A DNA stretch of 64,000 bases from Rhizobium deserti (GTDB taxonomy: Bacteria > Pseudomonadota > Alphaproteobacteria > Rhizobiales > Rhizobiaceae), in assembly GCF_004358025.1 (NCBI RefSeq), contig NZ_SMTL01000001.1, forward strand, positions 62,001 through 126,000, in the 5' to 3' direction. Below the pieces are notes generated by a model. That model did no database searches and had not been told where the DNA came from. It saw only the letters and a list, made by a program, of their open reading frames with translations. Below are positions 16,695 to 25,524 of this stretch, one piece after another. The position numbers were made by a program, and so were the translations under genes. How positions within the stretch are numbered: position 1 is the first letter of the stretch; each line of letters starts with the position of its first letter.

Positions 16695-17618
16695 ATGACT
16701 TCCCCTTCGACAACCGAAAACCCCTTGCAGGGCATGGCCATCATGGCCGTCTGCATGATTGTCCTGCCTGTCATGGACGCTATCGCGAAATACATGGCAA
16801 CCTTTGAAGCCATGTCGCCGGGGCAAGTCACATTTTACCGGTTTCTTTTCCAGCTGGTCTGCCTCCTGCCATTGACGATTGTCAGCACACGTAACCTTTT
16901 CCAAGCAAGACGGCCGTGGATGAACCTGTTGCGCGGCGCACTGCATGCGGCCGCCAGCCTGATGTTCTTCGCTGCGGTGAAATACATGCCGCTCGCCGAT
17001 GTCTTCGCGATCTATTTCGTGGAGCCGTTCATGCTCACCATGATGTCTGCGCTCTTCCTCGGGGAAAAGGTCGGATGGCGCAGGTGGCTGGCGATTGCTA
17101 TTGGATTTGGTGGTGCCATGATCGTCATCCAGCCGAGCTATACAATCTTCGGCTGGACGGCACTTCTGCCAATCGCCTGCGCATTTCTTTTCACGCTCTA
17201 CCTCTTTCTCAATCGCGCCATCGGTGATGCCGACACGCCCCTGGTCATGCAGACCTTGGCGGGACTCGGCGGCACTCTGTTCATGGGCGCTGCCCTGGCG
17301 GCGGGCAGCGGCATGGGTGCAACGGACTTCGAGCTATCGCTGCCGGCATCTCTGGCCGGCCTCTTCCTCCTGATCCTGCTGGGATCGCTTTCGGGGTACA
17401 TGCACCTTCTCGTCGTGCGCGCCTTTCGCCTGGCGCCGCTTTCATTGCTGGCACCTTTTCAGTATTTCGAGATCATCTCGGCCACTGTGCTCGGTTACGC
17501 GCTGTTCGGAGATTTCCCGACGGCATCGAAATGGTTCGGCATAGGCATCATCGTCGGCTCCGGTCTTTTCATCATTTGGCGCGAACGTGTCAGATCGAAG
17601 CAGGAAGTTCTCGCCTGA
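16695..17618 (+). CDS. DMT family transporter (EamA)
   Basis: A 307-residue inner-membrane protein with ten predicted helices in two EamA halves (about 10-145 and 155-295), the drug/metabolite transporter fold. The motif FYRFLFQLVCLLPL and the paired FAIYFVEPFMLTMMSALFLGEKVG are typical of the family. I start at ATG 16695 (MTSPSTTENPL); a TTG at 16665 would add ten residues unlike relatives. Substrate is not predictable. The 274 bases between the tRNA and this gene show no other gene. Confidence 0.9.
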   Translation: MTSPSTTENPLQGMAIMAVCMIVLPVMDAIAKYMATFEAMSPGQVTFYRFLFQLVCLLPLTIVSTRNLFQARRPWMNLLRGALHAAASLMFFAAVKYMPLADVFAIYFVEPFMLTMMSALFLGEKVGWRRWLAIAIGFGGAMIVIQPSYTIFGWTALLPIACAFLFTLYLFLNRAIGDADTPLVMQTLAGLGGTLFMGAALAAGSGMGATDFELSLPASLAGLFLLILLGSLSGYMHLLVVRAFRLAPLSLLAPFQYFEIISATVLGYALFGDFPTASKWFGIGIIVGSGLFIIWRERVRSKQEVLA

Positions 17619-17691
17619 GCCGTCTGGTAAACCCGTCTTAACTGCCATTCTTGTCTTTCCTTCAACTGGTGAACCATATGGTCCGCCCTCA

Positions 17692-17706
17692 GTTTCATGA
17701 TGAAAC
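17692..17706. promoter_or_regulatory. Palindrome GTTTCAT-G-ATGAAAC overlapping a ribosome binding region
   Basis: Two perfect 7-base arms around one G, immediately before the GGAG of the next gene. It may be an operator or a small stem that affects translation. A second short palindrome, ACCATATGGT, lies 11 bases upstream. Confidence 0.35.
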
Positions 17707-17718
17707 GGAGATACGAAG

Positions 17719-18429
17719 ATGAGCGAGTACCGCTTTTCTTTCCCTGCCTGTCTGATCGTCGGCAAAGGGCACATTGACCGCGAAGACGTCATCCTGATGC
17801 GGAAATACGCATTTCCAGATGGCATTGCCTGTCCAGACGATGCCGATGCCCTGCTGGCTCTCCACCGCGCCTGCCAAAACCCATGTGCCGAGTGGGAGCG
17901 CTATTTCGTCGAATCACTAACTTCCTTCGTCGTTCATGAGATCAGCCCAAAAGGAGCGTTTAACGACGCGAAGGCCGATTGGCTGATCGACCTGCTGGCA
18001 TGCGACGGTGTCGTTCCGACGCCTCTGGAGCTGGAATTGCTGCTGCATGCCATGGAGGTTGCGACAGATGTGCCGGACCGTCTGTCGGCCTTCGCGCTGG
18101 ACCAGATCAGATATGCACTCCTGGCCGCCGATCAGTGTGGCTATGCCGAAAGTCGCCCACCGGCAGACGCCGTCACGCTTTATGATCTCGCCTATGTTTG
18201 GCGCGTCTTGCGCCGCGTCGTCCATCACGGCCAACTTGTTGCTTCACCCCGGGAGACGGAAGTTCTGGTGGAGATTAACATGCTTGCATCTCCGCTTCAC
18301 AATCATGCCGGCTGGAATGAACTGATGGCGCAGGTCGCGACTCAGACGCACCCGTACGACGCTCTAGCGTCTTTGCGCTATTCGATCAGTGACCAGGCAC
18401 GGTTCTGCCAGGAGGGCCGCGCTGCATAG
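17719..18429 (+). CDS. Unknown protein with three TerB-like helical repeats
   Basis: A 236-residue soluble protein I cannot name. Three weak repeats can be aligned: about 22-75 (RKYAFPDGIACPDDADALLALHRAC, then W and FV), about 92-140 (CDGVVPTPLELELLLHAME) and about 165-215 (HHGQLVASPRETEVLVEIN, then W). Each has a D/HG turn, an acidic residue and a following leucine-rich helix. This layout is like tandem TerB-type units found in unnamed alphaproteobacterial proteins, which hint at metal or peptide binding. GGAG stands before the ATG, inside a region with a 15-bp palindrome. The GNAT gene follows on the same strand. Confidence 0.7.
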   Translation: MSEYRFSFPACLIVGKGHIDREDVILMRKYAFPDGIACPDDADALLALHRACQNPCAEWERYFVESLTSFVVHEISPKGAFNDAKADWLIDLLACDGVVPTPLELELLLHAMEVATDVPDRLSAFALDQIRYALLAADQCGYAESRPPADAVTLYDLAYVWRVLRRVVHHGQLVASPRETEVLVEINMLASPLHNHAGWNELMAQVATQTHPYDALASLRYSISDQARFCQEGRAA

Positions 18430-18488
18430 GCGAGCCGCAAAGGTGCATGGGCATTGACACGACCGCGCCAGGCGGCTTGAAAAGCATC

Positions 18489-19115
18489 ATGAAAAAAGAA
18501 AATCCTATTTTACCGGATGGCTATTCCAGCGTCCCTCCAGGCAAGCTCGCGACCGTGGTGACTTGCCTGCAGATGTTCGCGCCACCAAAACCGAGACCGT
18601 CTCCCGAGACCGAGAGCAGGTTTGCGTTGGATCATTGGGCATCGCCCTCCTTGGAAGCCTACCGTGCTATCTTCCGCGCTGTCGGCGAAAACTGGATGTG
18701 GGTATCCCGGCTCGTGATGTCGGACGAGGCGCTCAATGCCATTCTCCGAAATCCCGCTGTCGAAATTTATGTTTTGCGCGATGGAGACCGCCCGATCGGC
18801 CTGCTGGAACTCGACTTCCGGCAGGAGGGCGAGTGCGAGCTTGGCTATTTCGGCCTCGTCAAAGATGCGATCGGCAAGGGTGCCGGACGTTTTTTGATGA
18901 GCAATGCGATCGCGAAGGCATGGTCGAAGCCGATCACGCGGTTCTGGGTGCACACCTGCCATTTCGATTCGCCGGCAGCGCTGCCCTTCTACCAACGCTC
19001 CGGCTTTACCCCATACCGGTTCATGGTCGAGATAATCGACGATCCGCGGTTGGGCGGCGTGTTGCCGCGAACTGCATCACCGCATATTCCATTGATCGAG
19101 CCTAGCGCGTTCTGA
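18489..19115 (+). CDS. GNAT family N-acetyltransferase
   Basis: A 208-residue acetyltransferase. The GNAT core runs over about residues 55-190: RPIGLLELDFRQEGECELGYFGL is strand 4, KGAGRFLMSNAI matches the acetyl-CoA pyrophosphate loop Q/R-x-x-G-x-G/A (here GKGAGR), and FYQRSGFTPYRF is the closing motif. ATG 18489 (MKKENPILPDGY) is preferred over ATG 18447 because the conserved protein begins near PDGYSSVPPGKLATVVTCLQM. The acetyl acceptor is unknown. Confidence 0.85.
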   Translation: MKKENPILPDGYSSVPPGKLATVVTCLQMFAPPKPRPSPETESRFALDHWASPSLEAYRAIFRAVGENWMWVSRLVMSDEALNAILRNPAVEIYVLRDGDRPIGLLELDFRQEGECELGYFGLVKDAIGKGAGRFLMSNAIAKAWSKPITRFWVHTCHFDSPAALPFYQRSGFTPYRFMVEIIDDPRLGGVLPRTASPHIPLIEPSAF

Positions 19116-19213
19116 CGAGATTGCGACTGCGGATGGCTCACGACGGCTTGAGGCCTTAGGCCTGGCTGTGCGAAGGTCGCTCGACTCAAAACCAAGCATC
19201 AGGGAGAAACATC

Positions 19214-20341
19214 ATGGATGTCCGCGCCGCCGTTGCCGTACAGGCTGGCAAACCGCTTGAAGTGATGACCGTGCAGTTGGAAGGGCCGCGGGCCGGCGAA
19301 GTGCTGATCGAGGTCAAGGCGACCGGCATCTGCCACACGGACGACTTCACCCTGTCGGGCGCCGATCCGGAAGGCCTGTTTCCCGCAATCCTCGGCCATG
19401 AAGGCGCCGGCGTGGTCGTCGATGTCGGACCGGGCGTCACTTCGGTGAAGAAGGGCGACCATGTCATCCCGCTCTACACGCCGGAATGCCGCGAATGCTA
19501 TTCCTGCCTCAGCCGCAAGACCAATCTGTGCACCGCCATCCGCTCCACGCAAGGGCAAGGCCTGATGCCGGACGGCACGTCCCGGTTTTCCATCGGCAAG
19601 GACAAGATCCACCATTACATGGGCTGCTCGACCTTTGCCAATTTCACGGTCCTGCCGGAGATCGCCGTCGCCAAGGTCAATCCCGACGCGCCCTTCGACA
19701 AGATCTGCTATATCGGCTGCGGCGTGACGACCGGCATCGGCGCCGTCATCAACACTGCTAAAGTCGAGATCGGTTCGACGGCGATCGTCTTCGGCCTGGG
19801 CGGCATCGGTCTCAACGTCCTTCAGGGTCTGAGGCTAGCAGGGGCGGACATGATCATCGGCGTCGACATCAACCCCGATCGCAAGGAATGGGGTGAAAAA
19901 TTCGGGATGACGCATTTCGTCAATCCGAAGGAGGTCGGCGATGACATCGTGCCTTACCTCGTCAACCTTACCAAGCGGGGCAACGACCTGATCGGCGGCG
20001 CCGACTACACCTTCGACTGCACCGGCAATACCAAGGTCATGCGTCAGGCGCTGGAAGCTTCGCATCGCGGCTGGGGCAAATCGATCATCATCGGGGTGGC
20101 CGGTGCCGGCCAGGAGATCTCGACGCGCCCGTTCCAGCTGGTCACGGGCCGCAACTGGATGGGCACGGCCTTCGGCGGCGCGCGGGGCCGCACCGACGTG
20201 CCGAAGATCGTGGACTGGTACATGGCCGGCAAGATCCAGATCGATCCGATGATCACCCACACCATGCCGCTCGAGGACATCAATAAGGGCTTCGAACTGA
20301 TGCACAACGGCGAAAGCATCCGCGGGGTGGTGGTGTATTGA
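19214..20341 (+). CDS. frmA: S-(hydroxymethyl)glutathione dehydrogenase / class III alcohol dehydrogenase
   Basis: A 375-residue NAD- and zinc-dependent enzyme that oxidises the glutathione adduct of formaldehyde to S-formylglutathione. Catalytic zinc ligands are Cys in TGICHTDDFT, His in GHEGAG and Cys in IGCGVTTGIG; the four structural-zinc Cys lie in ECRECYSCLSRKTNLC. The nucleotide-binding GLGGIGLN is near 195. Length and sequence are standard for class III. GGGAGAA precedes the ATG. The stop codon overlaps the TTG start of the next gene by 4 bases, so they form an operon. No S-formylglutathione hydrolase gene is adjacent; the next genes are an acetyltransferase and a UPF0178 protein. Confidence 0.96.
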   Translation: MDVRAAVAVQAGKPLEVMTVQLEGPRAGEVLIEVKATGICHTDDFTLSGADPEGLFPAILGHEGAGVVVDVGPGVTSVKKGDHVIPLYTPECRECYSCLSRKTNLCTAIRSTQGQGLMPDGTSRFSIGKDKIHHYMGCSTFANFTVLPEIAVAKVNPDAPFDKICYIGCGVTTGIGAVINTAKVEIGSTAIVFGLGGIGLNVLQGLRLAGADMIIGVDINPDRKEWGEKFGMTHFVNPKEVGDDIVPYLVNLTKRGNDLIGGADYTFDCTGNTKVMRQALEASHRGWGKSIIIGVAGAGQEISTRPFQLVTGRNWMGTAFGGARGRTDVPKIVDWYMAGKIQIDPMITHTMPLEDINKGFELMHNGESIRGVVVY

Positions 20342-20799
20342 CGGCCACGCCCACCTACAAAGTCGATGTGCGTAGACTGCAAGACTTTTCCGCCATCGAA
20401 CTGCATGACATGCTGAAACTGCGGGTCGATGTTTTCGTCGTCGAGCAGAAATGCCCCTATCCGGAAATCGACGGCAATGACCCACACTGCCTGCATCTGC
20501 GCCTGCTGTACGGTAGTGATCTTCTCGCCTGCGCACGCCTGTGGCGCCCGACGCCGGCAGATCGTCCCCGTATCGGCCGCGTCGCGGTCTCGCCGCATCA
20601 TCGCGGCAAGCGTCTGGGCGAAGCCGTCATGCGCGAGGCGATTCTCGAATGCCAAAACGCTTACCCGGATATGGTGATCGAGATTTCAGCCCAGAGCCAC
20701 CTGCAGAAGTTCTACGGCTCTCTCGGCTTCACGCCGATATCCGATGAATATCTCGAGGACGACATCCCGCATGTAGACATGCTGAGGTCGCCCCAATGA
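20338..20799 (+). CDS. ElaA-type GNAT acetyltransferase
   Basis: A 153-residue GNAT protein of the ElaA group, recognised by LHDMLKLRVDVFVVEQKCPYPEIDGND near the start and the acetyl-CoA loop VAVSPHHRGKRLGEAVM. It begins with TTG overlapping the stop of frmA (TTGA) and ends overlapping the next start (ATGA), so it is translationally coupled on both sides. The biological substrate of ElaA is not known. Confidence 0.9.
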   Translation: MTATPTYKVDVRRLQDFSAIELHDMLKLRVDVFVVEQKCPYPEIDGNDPHCLHLRLLYGSDLLACARLWRPTPADRPRIGRVAVSPHHRGKRLGEAVMREAILECQNAYPDMVIEISAQSHLQKFYGSLGFTPISDEYLEDDIPHVDMLRSPQ

Positions 20800-21242
20800 T
20801 CTATGTCGACGCTGATGCTTGTCCAGTAAAGCCGGAGATCCTGAAGGTCGCCGAACGGCATGGTTTCGAGGTGACGCTCGTCGCCAATTCCGGCCTGCGG
20901 CCGTCGCGCGATCCGATGATTCATAACGTCATCGTTTCTTCCGGCTTCGACGCGGCCGACGACTGGATTGCCGAACGTGCCAGCCCCGGAGATATCGTCA
21001 TCACCGCCGACGTTCCGCTCGCCGTCCGGTGCGTCGCTGCCGGTGCGCAGGTGACGGGACCAACCGGCCGGATTTTTGACCAGGGCAATATCGGCATGGC
21101 GAGCGCGATGCGGGATCTTGGAGCGCACCTGCGCGAAACCGGCGAGAGCAAGGGCTACAACGCCGCCTTTTCGCCACGTGACCGTTCGAAGTTTCTGGAA
21201 ACGCTCGACAGGCTCTGCCGCCGTGTCAAGTCCGGCGCATAA
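20796..21242 (+). CDS. UPF0178 (YaiI/YqxD) family protein
   Basis: A 148-residue protein of the UPF0178 family, a PIN-like fold. The opening MIYVDADACPVKPEILKVA is the family signature, with clustered Asp residues that could bind metal; DIVITADVPLAVRC and RDRSKFLETLDRLCRR also match. Function unknown; a nuclease role has been suggested from the fold. It overlaps the elaA-like gene by 4 bases. Confidence 0.9.
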   Translation: MIYVDADACPVKPEILKVAERHGFEVTLVANSGLRPSRDPMIHNVIVSSGFDAADDWIAERASPGDIVITADVPLAVRCVAAGAQVTGPTGRIFDQGNIGMASAMRDLGAHLRETGESKGYNAAFSPRDRSKFLETLDRLCRRVKSGA

Positions 21243-21255
21243 ACGGGAGGCATGC

Positions 21256-21918
21256 ATGCCAGCGGCTTGGACAAGATTGCGGCATCATCGGCACGGACCA
21301 TTTTTCATCGGCACGATTGCCGCACTGATCTGCCTTCCGGTCATGCTGAATTGGGCGCCGCACTTCGCGCCGGGCGTCACAGCTATCGTGTTCTTCCTGA
21401 TCTATCTGGTCATGATGGGGCTGCGTATCCCGCGGCTGGACGGGCCAACACTCAAAAACCGCGGTCAAAATGAGGATGAGCCGGCGATAGCATTACTCGC
21501 AGTGACCATCCTGGCGGCGGTTGCCGCGGTCGTCTCGCTCTTCGACGCCCTCAATGGGGACAGGCCAGCGGGTCTGGAAGTCGCCCTTGCCTTCGGCTCC
21601 GTCGTCCTGGGATGGCTCACGATCCACACCATGTTCGCTCTCCACTATGCCCATCTCTACTGGCGGCCACGCGCCCAGAAGGACGGAAGCGAGGCCAGGC
21701 GGGGCGGTTTCGATTTCCCGGAAACGGCCAGTCCCGGTGCCTACGACTTCCTTTATTTCGCTTTTATCATCGGCATGACCGCACAGACTTCGGATGTCAG
21801 CATCACCACGACAGACATGCGGAAGATCAACCTGGTGCATGCGGTGGTTTCGTTCTTCTTCAACACCGTCCTGGTCGCCGCGTCCGTCAATGCGGTTGTC
21901 GCGCTGGGCGGACGGTGA
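21256..21918 (+). CDS. DUF1345 integral membrane protein
   Basis: A 220-residue membrane protein with about five hydrophobic segments, matching DUF1345 by HYAHLYWRP, FPETASPGAYDFLYFAFIIGMTAQTSDV and the closing NLVHAVVSFFFNTVLVAASVN. ATG 21256 has GGGAGG five bases upstream, which rules out the longer upstream frame. It is the last gene of the frmA run and ends in a strong hairpin. Function unknown. Confidence 0.87.
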   Translation: MPAAWTRLRHHRHGPFFIGTIAALICLPVMLNWAPHFAPGVTAIVFFLIYLVMMGLRIPRLDGPTLKNRGQNEDEPAIALLAVTILAAVAAVVSLFDALNGDRPAGLEVALAFGSVVLGWLTIHTMFALHYAHLYWRPRAQKDGSEARRGGFDFPETASPGAYDFLYFAFIIGMTAQTSDVSITTTDMRKINLVHAVVSFFFNTVLVAASVNAVVALGGR

Positions 21919-21946
21919 CGCGACCCGGATCAGCCAGGTCGCGTCA
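21916..21946. terminator. Strong hairpin between the convergent DUF1345 and DoxX genes
   Basis: A perfect 10-bp stem TGACGCGACC / GGTCGCGTCA with an 11-base loop; the first three bases are the stop codon of the DUF1345 gene. A short T-rich run (GGTTTCT) follows. It probably ends transcription from both sides. Confidence 0.6.
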
Positions 21947-21966
21947 TGCGGTTTCTGGCAGGCGCC

Positions 21967-22356
21967 TTACGCGCGACGGTTATCCACCGACCATGCTCCA
22001 GCACCGGCAAAAACCAGGTAAAGGAAGACAAAGCAGAACAGAATAGCCGAATCGCCGCCGTTCAGCACCGGGAAAAACGACTTCGGGTGATGGGCCATGA
22101 AGTAGGCGACAGCCATTTCACCGCTCAGGATGAAGGCGACCGGCCGCGTCAGGAAGCCCAAAAGGATCAGGATCCCGCCGAAGAGTTCGAGCAGAGCCGC
22201 GATCAGCGAAAGTGTGGAAAGCGTGCCATCACCAGCCTGCGCAGGAAAGGCGAAAAGCTTCATTGTTCCGTGTTCGATGAACAGGAGAGCCGTCATGATC
22301 CGCAGAACGGCTAAGGCTTGCGGCTGGTATGGAGACAGGCGTTGAAAAAATAACAT
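21967..22356 (-). CDS. DoxX family membrane protein
   Basis: A 129-residue protein with four transmembrane helices, DoxX family. The first helix carries LRIMTALLFIEHGTMKLFAFP and the next LLELFGGILILLGFLTRPVAFIL, typical of the fold. ATG 22356 has AAGGGGT upstream; the frame extends 24 further codons that look non-coding. Some DoxX proteins take part in thiol or redox systems; nothing here shows a specific role. Confidence 0.88.
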   Translation of the reverse strand: MLFFQRLSPYQPQALAVLRIMTALLFIEHGTMKLFAFPAQAGDGTLSTLSLIAALLELFGGILILLGFLTRPVAFILSGEMAVAYFMAHHPKSFFPVLNGGDSAILFCFVFLYLVFAGAGAWSVDNRRA

Positions 22357-22496
22357 TTGATACCCCTTAAGATGCGCTCGATTCCCCAGAGCGTCAGCGA
22401 CGCCTACTATTCTTGCAGGGCTATGCATACTGACAGAGTTTCACATCTACTTGATATAGCTTGTGAGCGAACGAACAAGGCCGGGATCGCCGAGGA

Positions 22497-23015
22497 TCAC
22501 TTTGCGAATGCACTCGCCAGCGAGCCATGGGCGCCGGCGTCTAGTCGAAATTCGCCTGCGATGCGTGCGGCCACTTTTTCTGCAAGCGCACGATCGGCTG
22601 CGGTCCGATCAAATACGAAGACGGATGTCGTGAAGCTGCCTTCCGCGACCGGTTCACCGCTCGCAACCGAAACGGCTTGCACGGTGACCTTGGCCGAATG
22701 ACGCATGCCGAAAAGCACGGCCGTGCCGGACACGTTGCTGAGTCGCACGCACAGGATGGTGCGCGGCAGTATGGAAGACCGTATGGTTGCGCGGACGGCC
22801 ACATCCACCAATGAGTCGACCTCGGTCACCAGCGCTCGGGGAACATCGGGCTTGGCTGTGACGAAGGCACCGCGCACGTCATAGATAAGTCCTTGCCGGC
22901 TTCCGTCGGAACTCGGCATTCTAAACGCCGCGAGCGGCAGAACAAAAAACAGGATCAGCGCGTTGCGAAGCGAGCGGCGGAGCATGAAGGAACCCGGAGT
23001 ACAGTGTCTCCGCAT
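22497..23015 (-). CDS. Exported protein of unknown function
   Basis: A 172-residue protein I do not recognise. An N-terminal hydrophobic segment (about 15-32, NALILFFVLPLAAF) looks like a signal peptide or anchor; there is no clear lipobox Cys. The mature part is mostly beta-like with a single Cys (near 86). ATG 23015 has GGGGGAA upstream, ATG 22985 is the alternative. It follows the ATP12 gene after 26 bases and is probably the last gene of that operon. Confidence 0.65.
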   Translation of the reverse strand: MRRHCTPGSFMLRRSLRNALILFFVLPLAAFRMPSSDGSRQGLIYDVRGAFVTAKPDVPRALVTEVDSLVDVAVRATIRSSILPRTILCVRLSNVSGTAVLFGMRHSAKVTVQAVSVASGEPVAEGSFTTSVFVFDRTAADRALAEKVAARIAGEFRLDAGAHGSLASAFAK

Positions 23016-23041
23016 GTTCCCCCAACAGGGTTAGAGAAGCA

Positions 23042-23833
23042 TTAAGCGGAGCCTTGCAGCGCCTGGAAAGCTGCGGCTGCAGCCTGCATTTCCTCCAGTC
23101 GCTTGGCGCGGCGATGCTCCGCTTCGGCATCAGAGCCCCAATGCTCGATCGTCCAGTCTTCGTCGAGATGAGCAAGCTGCCAGGCCTGGTCAGCCGTCAC
23201 CTGCCCTTCTGCAAAGGCAAGCGCCAGGATCGCCGAGCCGGTCAGCGTCGTGATCGTGTGAAGCGCTGCAAGGGCGATCGGGCTGTCGTGGCGGCGAAGC
23301 GACGCGGCGAAGGCAGCGATCGTTTCGCGAGGCTGCTCCTGCGGCATGACGCCCTCGATGAGGATGAAACGCGCACCAAGCGCAGCCGCGGCCCAATCGA
23401 GTATCGGATCCCATTGCTCGCTCTGGCGCGCGACCAAGTTTTCTGGGCTCTCGGCCCGGTAGCAAAGCATATCGCCAGCCGAAAACCGGAGGATGTCCTC
23501 GAATACGGCTTGGGGATCCGCCGCAATCCCGTCGATCGCCGTATTGACCAGCCGCGTTATCGGCATGGTGCGCGGGTCGATGACATCGACTTGGCTCGCC
23601 CATTCATCGCGGATCAGCTCGGCCAGCTGCGAAGTCGGCACGGCAAGCGCACTCTTCGCAGGGGTTTTGACCGGACGGCCATCCAGGAGGATGGCAAAAC
23701 TACCCTCGCCTCGATCTATGGACACTTCGGTATAAAAGCGCTTCGGAAGCGGTTTCTGCATCTGGATCTGCGCCCGCCGCGTCGGATCGGCATGGCTCAG
23801 CGCCTGGGAGGGATCAGGAAACAATTCACGCAT
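23042..23833 (-). CDS. ATP12 family chaperone
   Basis: A 263-residue protein of the ATP12 family, the mitochondrial and alphaproteobacterial chaperone for the F1-ATPase alpha subunit. Signature lines are FAILLDGRPVKTPAKSALAVPT, IRDEWASQVDVIDPRTMPITRLVNTAID and the C-terminal LAHLDEDWTIEHWGSDAEAEHRRA. GAGGTA precedes the ATG. It sits 9 bases after the HAD hydrolase gene, in a crcB-rluA-HAD-ATP12 operon. Confidence 0.92.
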   Translation of the reverse strand: MRELFPDPSQALSHADPTRRAQIQMQKPLPKRFYTEVSIDRGEGSFAILLDGRPVKTPAKSALAVPTSQLAELIRDEWASQVDVIDPRTMPITRLVNTAIDGIAADPQAVFEDILRFSAGDMLCYRAESPENLVARQSEQWDPILDWAAAALGARFILIEGVMPQEQPRETIAAFAASLRRHDSPIALAALHTITTLTGSAILALAFAEGQVTADQAWQLAHLDEDWTIEHWGSDAEAEHRRAKRLEEMQAAAAAFQALQGSA

Positions 23834-23842
23834 TCAAGTACC

Positions 23843-24496
23843 TCAGCCAATATGGGCCAGTATCTCGCTGGGATGATGGACAATGGCGTCGGCGCCTGCC
23901 CGTCGAAGTTCGTCCACGGAAGCATAGCCCCAGGCGACGCCGATCGCGGTCGCGCCGGCAGCCTTCGCCATTTGCATATCGTAAATCGCGTCGCCGATGA
24001 CAAGGGTTTGGTCCGCTGGAAGACCGGCCTCCTCGCAGCATTCGTTGACCATGGCCGGATGAGGCTTGGAAGGACAATCATCGGCGGTGCGCGACACGAC
24101 AAAGTAGCGCCCAAAATCGTGGGTTTCCAAGATTGTATCCAGGCCACGGCGGGATTTTCCGGTCACTGCTCCGATGACCAAGTCCTTGCGCGGACCGATC
24201 ATGTGAAGAAGGTCATTGATCCCGTCGAACAGCGGATCATGATAATCGAGGTCGGTCCGGACCGTCGAAAACAGCGACTTGTAGTAAGCCATCATTTCGA
24301 CCGCCTCATCATCGGCATGCTGCTTACCCTGCATGCGGGCAATCGCTATGTCGAGGGTCAGGCCGATGATAGCCTTAGTATCGTCCAGATGCGGTTCCGG
24401 CTTACCGAAATGCAAAAAGGTGCGGCGCATGGTCTCGTGGATCAGCGCGGCGCTGTCGACAAGCGTGCCATCACAGTCAAACAGGACAAGCTTCAT
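23843..24496 (-). CDS. HAD family hydrolase (phosphoglycolate phosphatase-like)
   Basis: A 217-residue HAD phosphatase. Motif I is LFDCDGTLVDSAALIH (nucleophile Asp near 8), motif II the Thr/Ser in VIGAVTGKSRRG, motif III the Lys in CPSKPHP, and motif IV GDAIYDMQMAKAAG. A cap domain occupies about 15-85. It resembles Gph-type enzymes, but the substrate is not certain. Its start overlaps the end of the pseudouridine synthase gene by 4 bases. Confidence 0.9.
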   Translation of the reverse strand: MKLVLFDCDGTLVDSAALIHETMRRTFLHFGKPEPHLDDTKAIIGLTLDIAIARMQGKQHADDEAVEMMAYYKSLFSTVRTDLDYHDPLFDGINDLLHMIGPRKDLVIGAVTGKSRRGLDTILETHDFGRYFVVSRTADDCPSKPHPAMVNECCEEAGLPADQTLVIGDAIYDMQMAKAAGATAIGVAWGYASVDELRRAGADAIVHHPSEILAHIG

Positions 24497-25488
24497 TCAT
24501 CATCATCCGTGCGGCCGTTTTCCATATCCAGGCCCAGAAGGTTCCAGGTCTGGACCATATGCGGGGGCAGCGGCGCCGTGATCTTGAGACGGCCGCCATT
24601 CGGATGCGGAATGTCGATGCGCCTGGCATGCAGGTGCAGCTTTTTCTGGATGCCGCCCGGGAAAGGCCAGTTGTGGTCGTCGTCGAAATATTTGGGATCG
24701 CCGATAATCGGATGGCCGATATGCAAGGCATGGACACGCAACTGATGGGTGCGGCCGGTATAAGGCTCCATTTCCAGCCAGGCGAGCGTCTGCGCCGCCG
24801 TCTCCAAAACACGGTAATAAGACACCGCATGATCTGCACCGTCTTCGCCATGCTTGGCGATCCGCATGCGATCGCCATCCGGCGTCTGCTCCTTGACGAG
24901 CCAAGTCGAGATCTTGTCCTCCTGCTTTCGCGGCGTCCCCTTGACGAGCGACCAGTAGGTTTTTTTCGTGTGGCGCTCCCGAAAAGCGGCGGTCAGCTTC
25001 TGAGCGGCGCCGCGCGTGCGGGCGATCACCAAGACGCCCGAGGTATCGCGGTCGAGCCGATGCACGAGCCGGGGTTTTTCGCCCTTCGGACTGACCCAGC
25101 TGTCGAGAATCTGGTCGATGTGCCGGGCAACACCCGATCCGCCCTGAACGGCTAGACCGGCCGGCTTGTTGAGAACGATGACCTTCTCGTCCTCATGCAA
25201 GACCATGCGGGACAGCAATTCGAAATCGCTCGAATGCTTGAGATCCTTGCCGGCAATCGGGCCGGCTTTCTTGGCGTCGACCTCCAGCGGGGGAATGCGT
25301 ACCGTCTGTCCCGGCTGCACCCGTGCATCCGACTTCACGCGGCCACCGTCGACGCGAACCTGGCCGGAACGCAGCAATTTCTGCAGAGGCCCGAAGCCGA
25401 GCCCCGGGTAATGGATCTTGAACCAACGGTCGAGACGCATTCCCGCCTCGTCCGCTTCGACAAGGATATGCTCGATGCCTGCCATCAA
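24493..25488 (-). CDS. RluA family pseudouridine synthase
   Basis: A 331-residue enzyme that isomerises uridine in RNA. An S4 RNA-binding domain (about 15-75, MRLDRWFKIHYPGLGFGPLQKLLRSGQVRVDG) is followed by the catalytic domain, with the Asp in RLVHRLDRDTSGVLVIART (near 140) and the closing YTGRTHQLRVHALHIGHPIIGD. The S4 domain points to the RluC/RluD group acting on 23S rRNA, though the exact site cannot be read off. It lies between crcB and the HAD gene, overlapping the latter. Confidence 0.92.
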   Translation of the reverse strand: MMAGIEHILVEADEAGMRLDRWFKIHYPGLGFGPLQKLLRSGQVRVDGGRVKSDARVQPGQTVRIPPLEVDAKKAGPIAGKDLKHSSDFELLSRMVLHEDEKVIVLNKPAGLAVQGGSGVARHIDQILDSWVSPKGEKPRLVHRLDRDTSGVLVIARTRGAAQKLTAAFRERHTKKTYWSLVKGTPRKQEDKISTWLVKEQTPDGDRMRIAKHGEDGADHAVSYYRVLETAAQTLAWLEMEPYTGRTHQLRVHALHIGHPIIGDPKYFDDDHNWPFPGGIQKKLHLHARRIDIPHPNGGRLKITAPLPPHMVQTWNLLGLDMENGRTDDDE

Positions 25489-25524
25489 AGCTCTTTCTAA
25501 TTCTTCTTGGGTCTAGCCTGCCCT

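Noticed and set aside
23054..24745. A 563-codon plus-strand frame across the ATP12 and HAD genes
   Set aside because: Both genes underneath have full families and motifs; the antisense protein has none.
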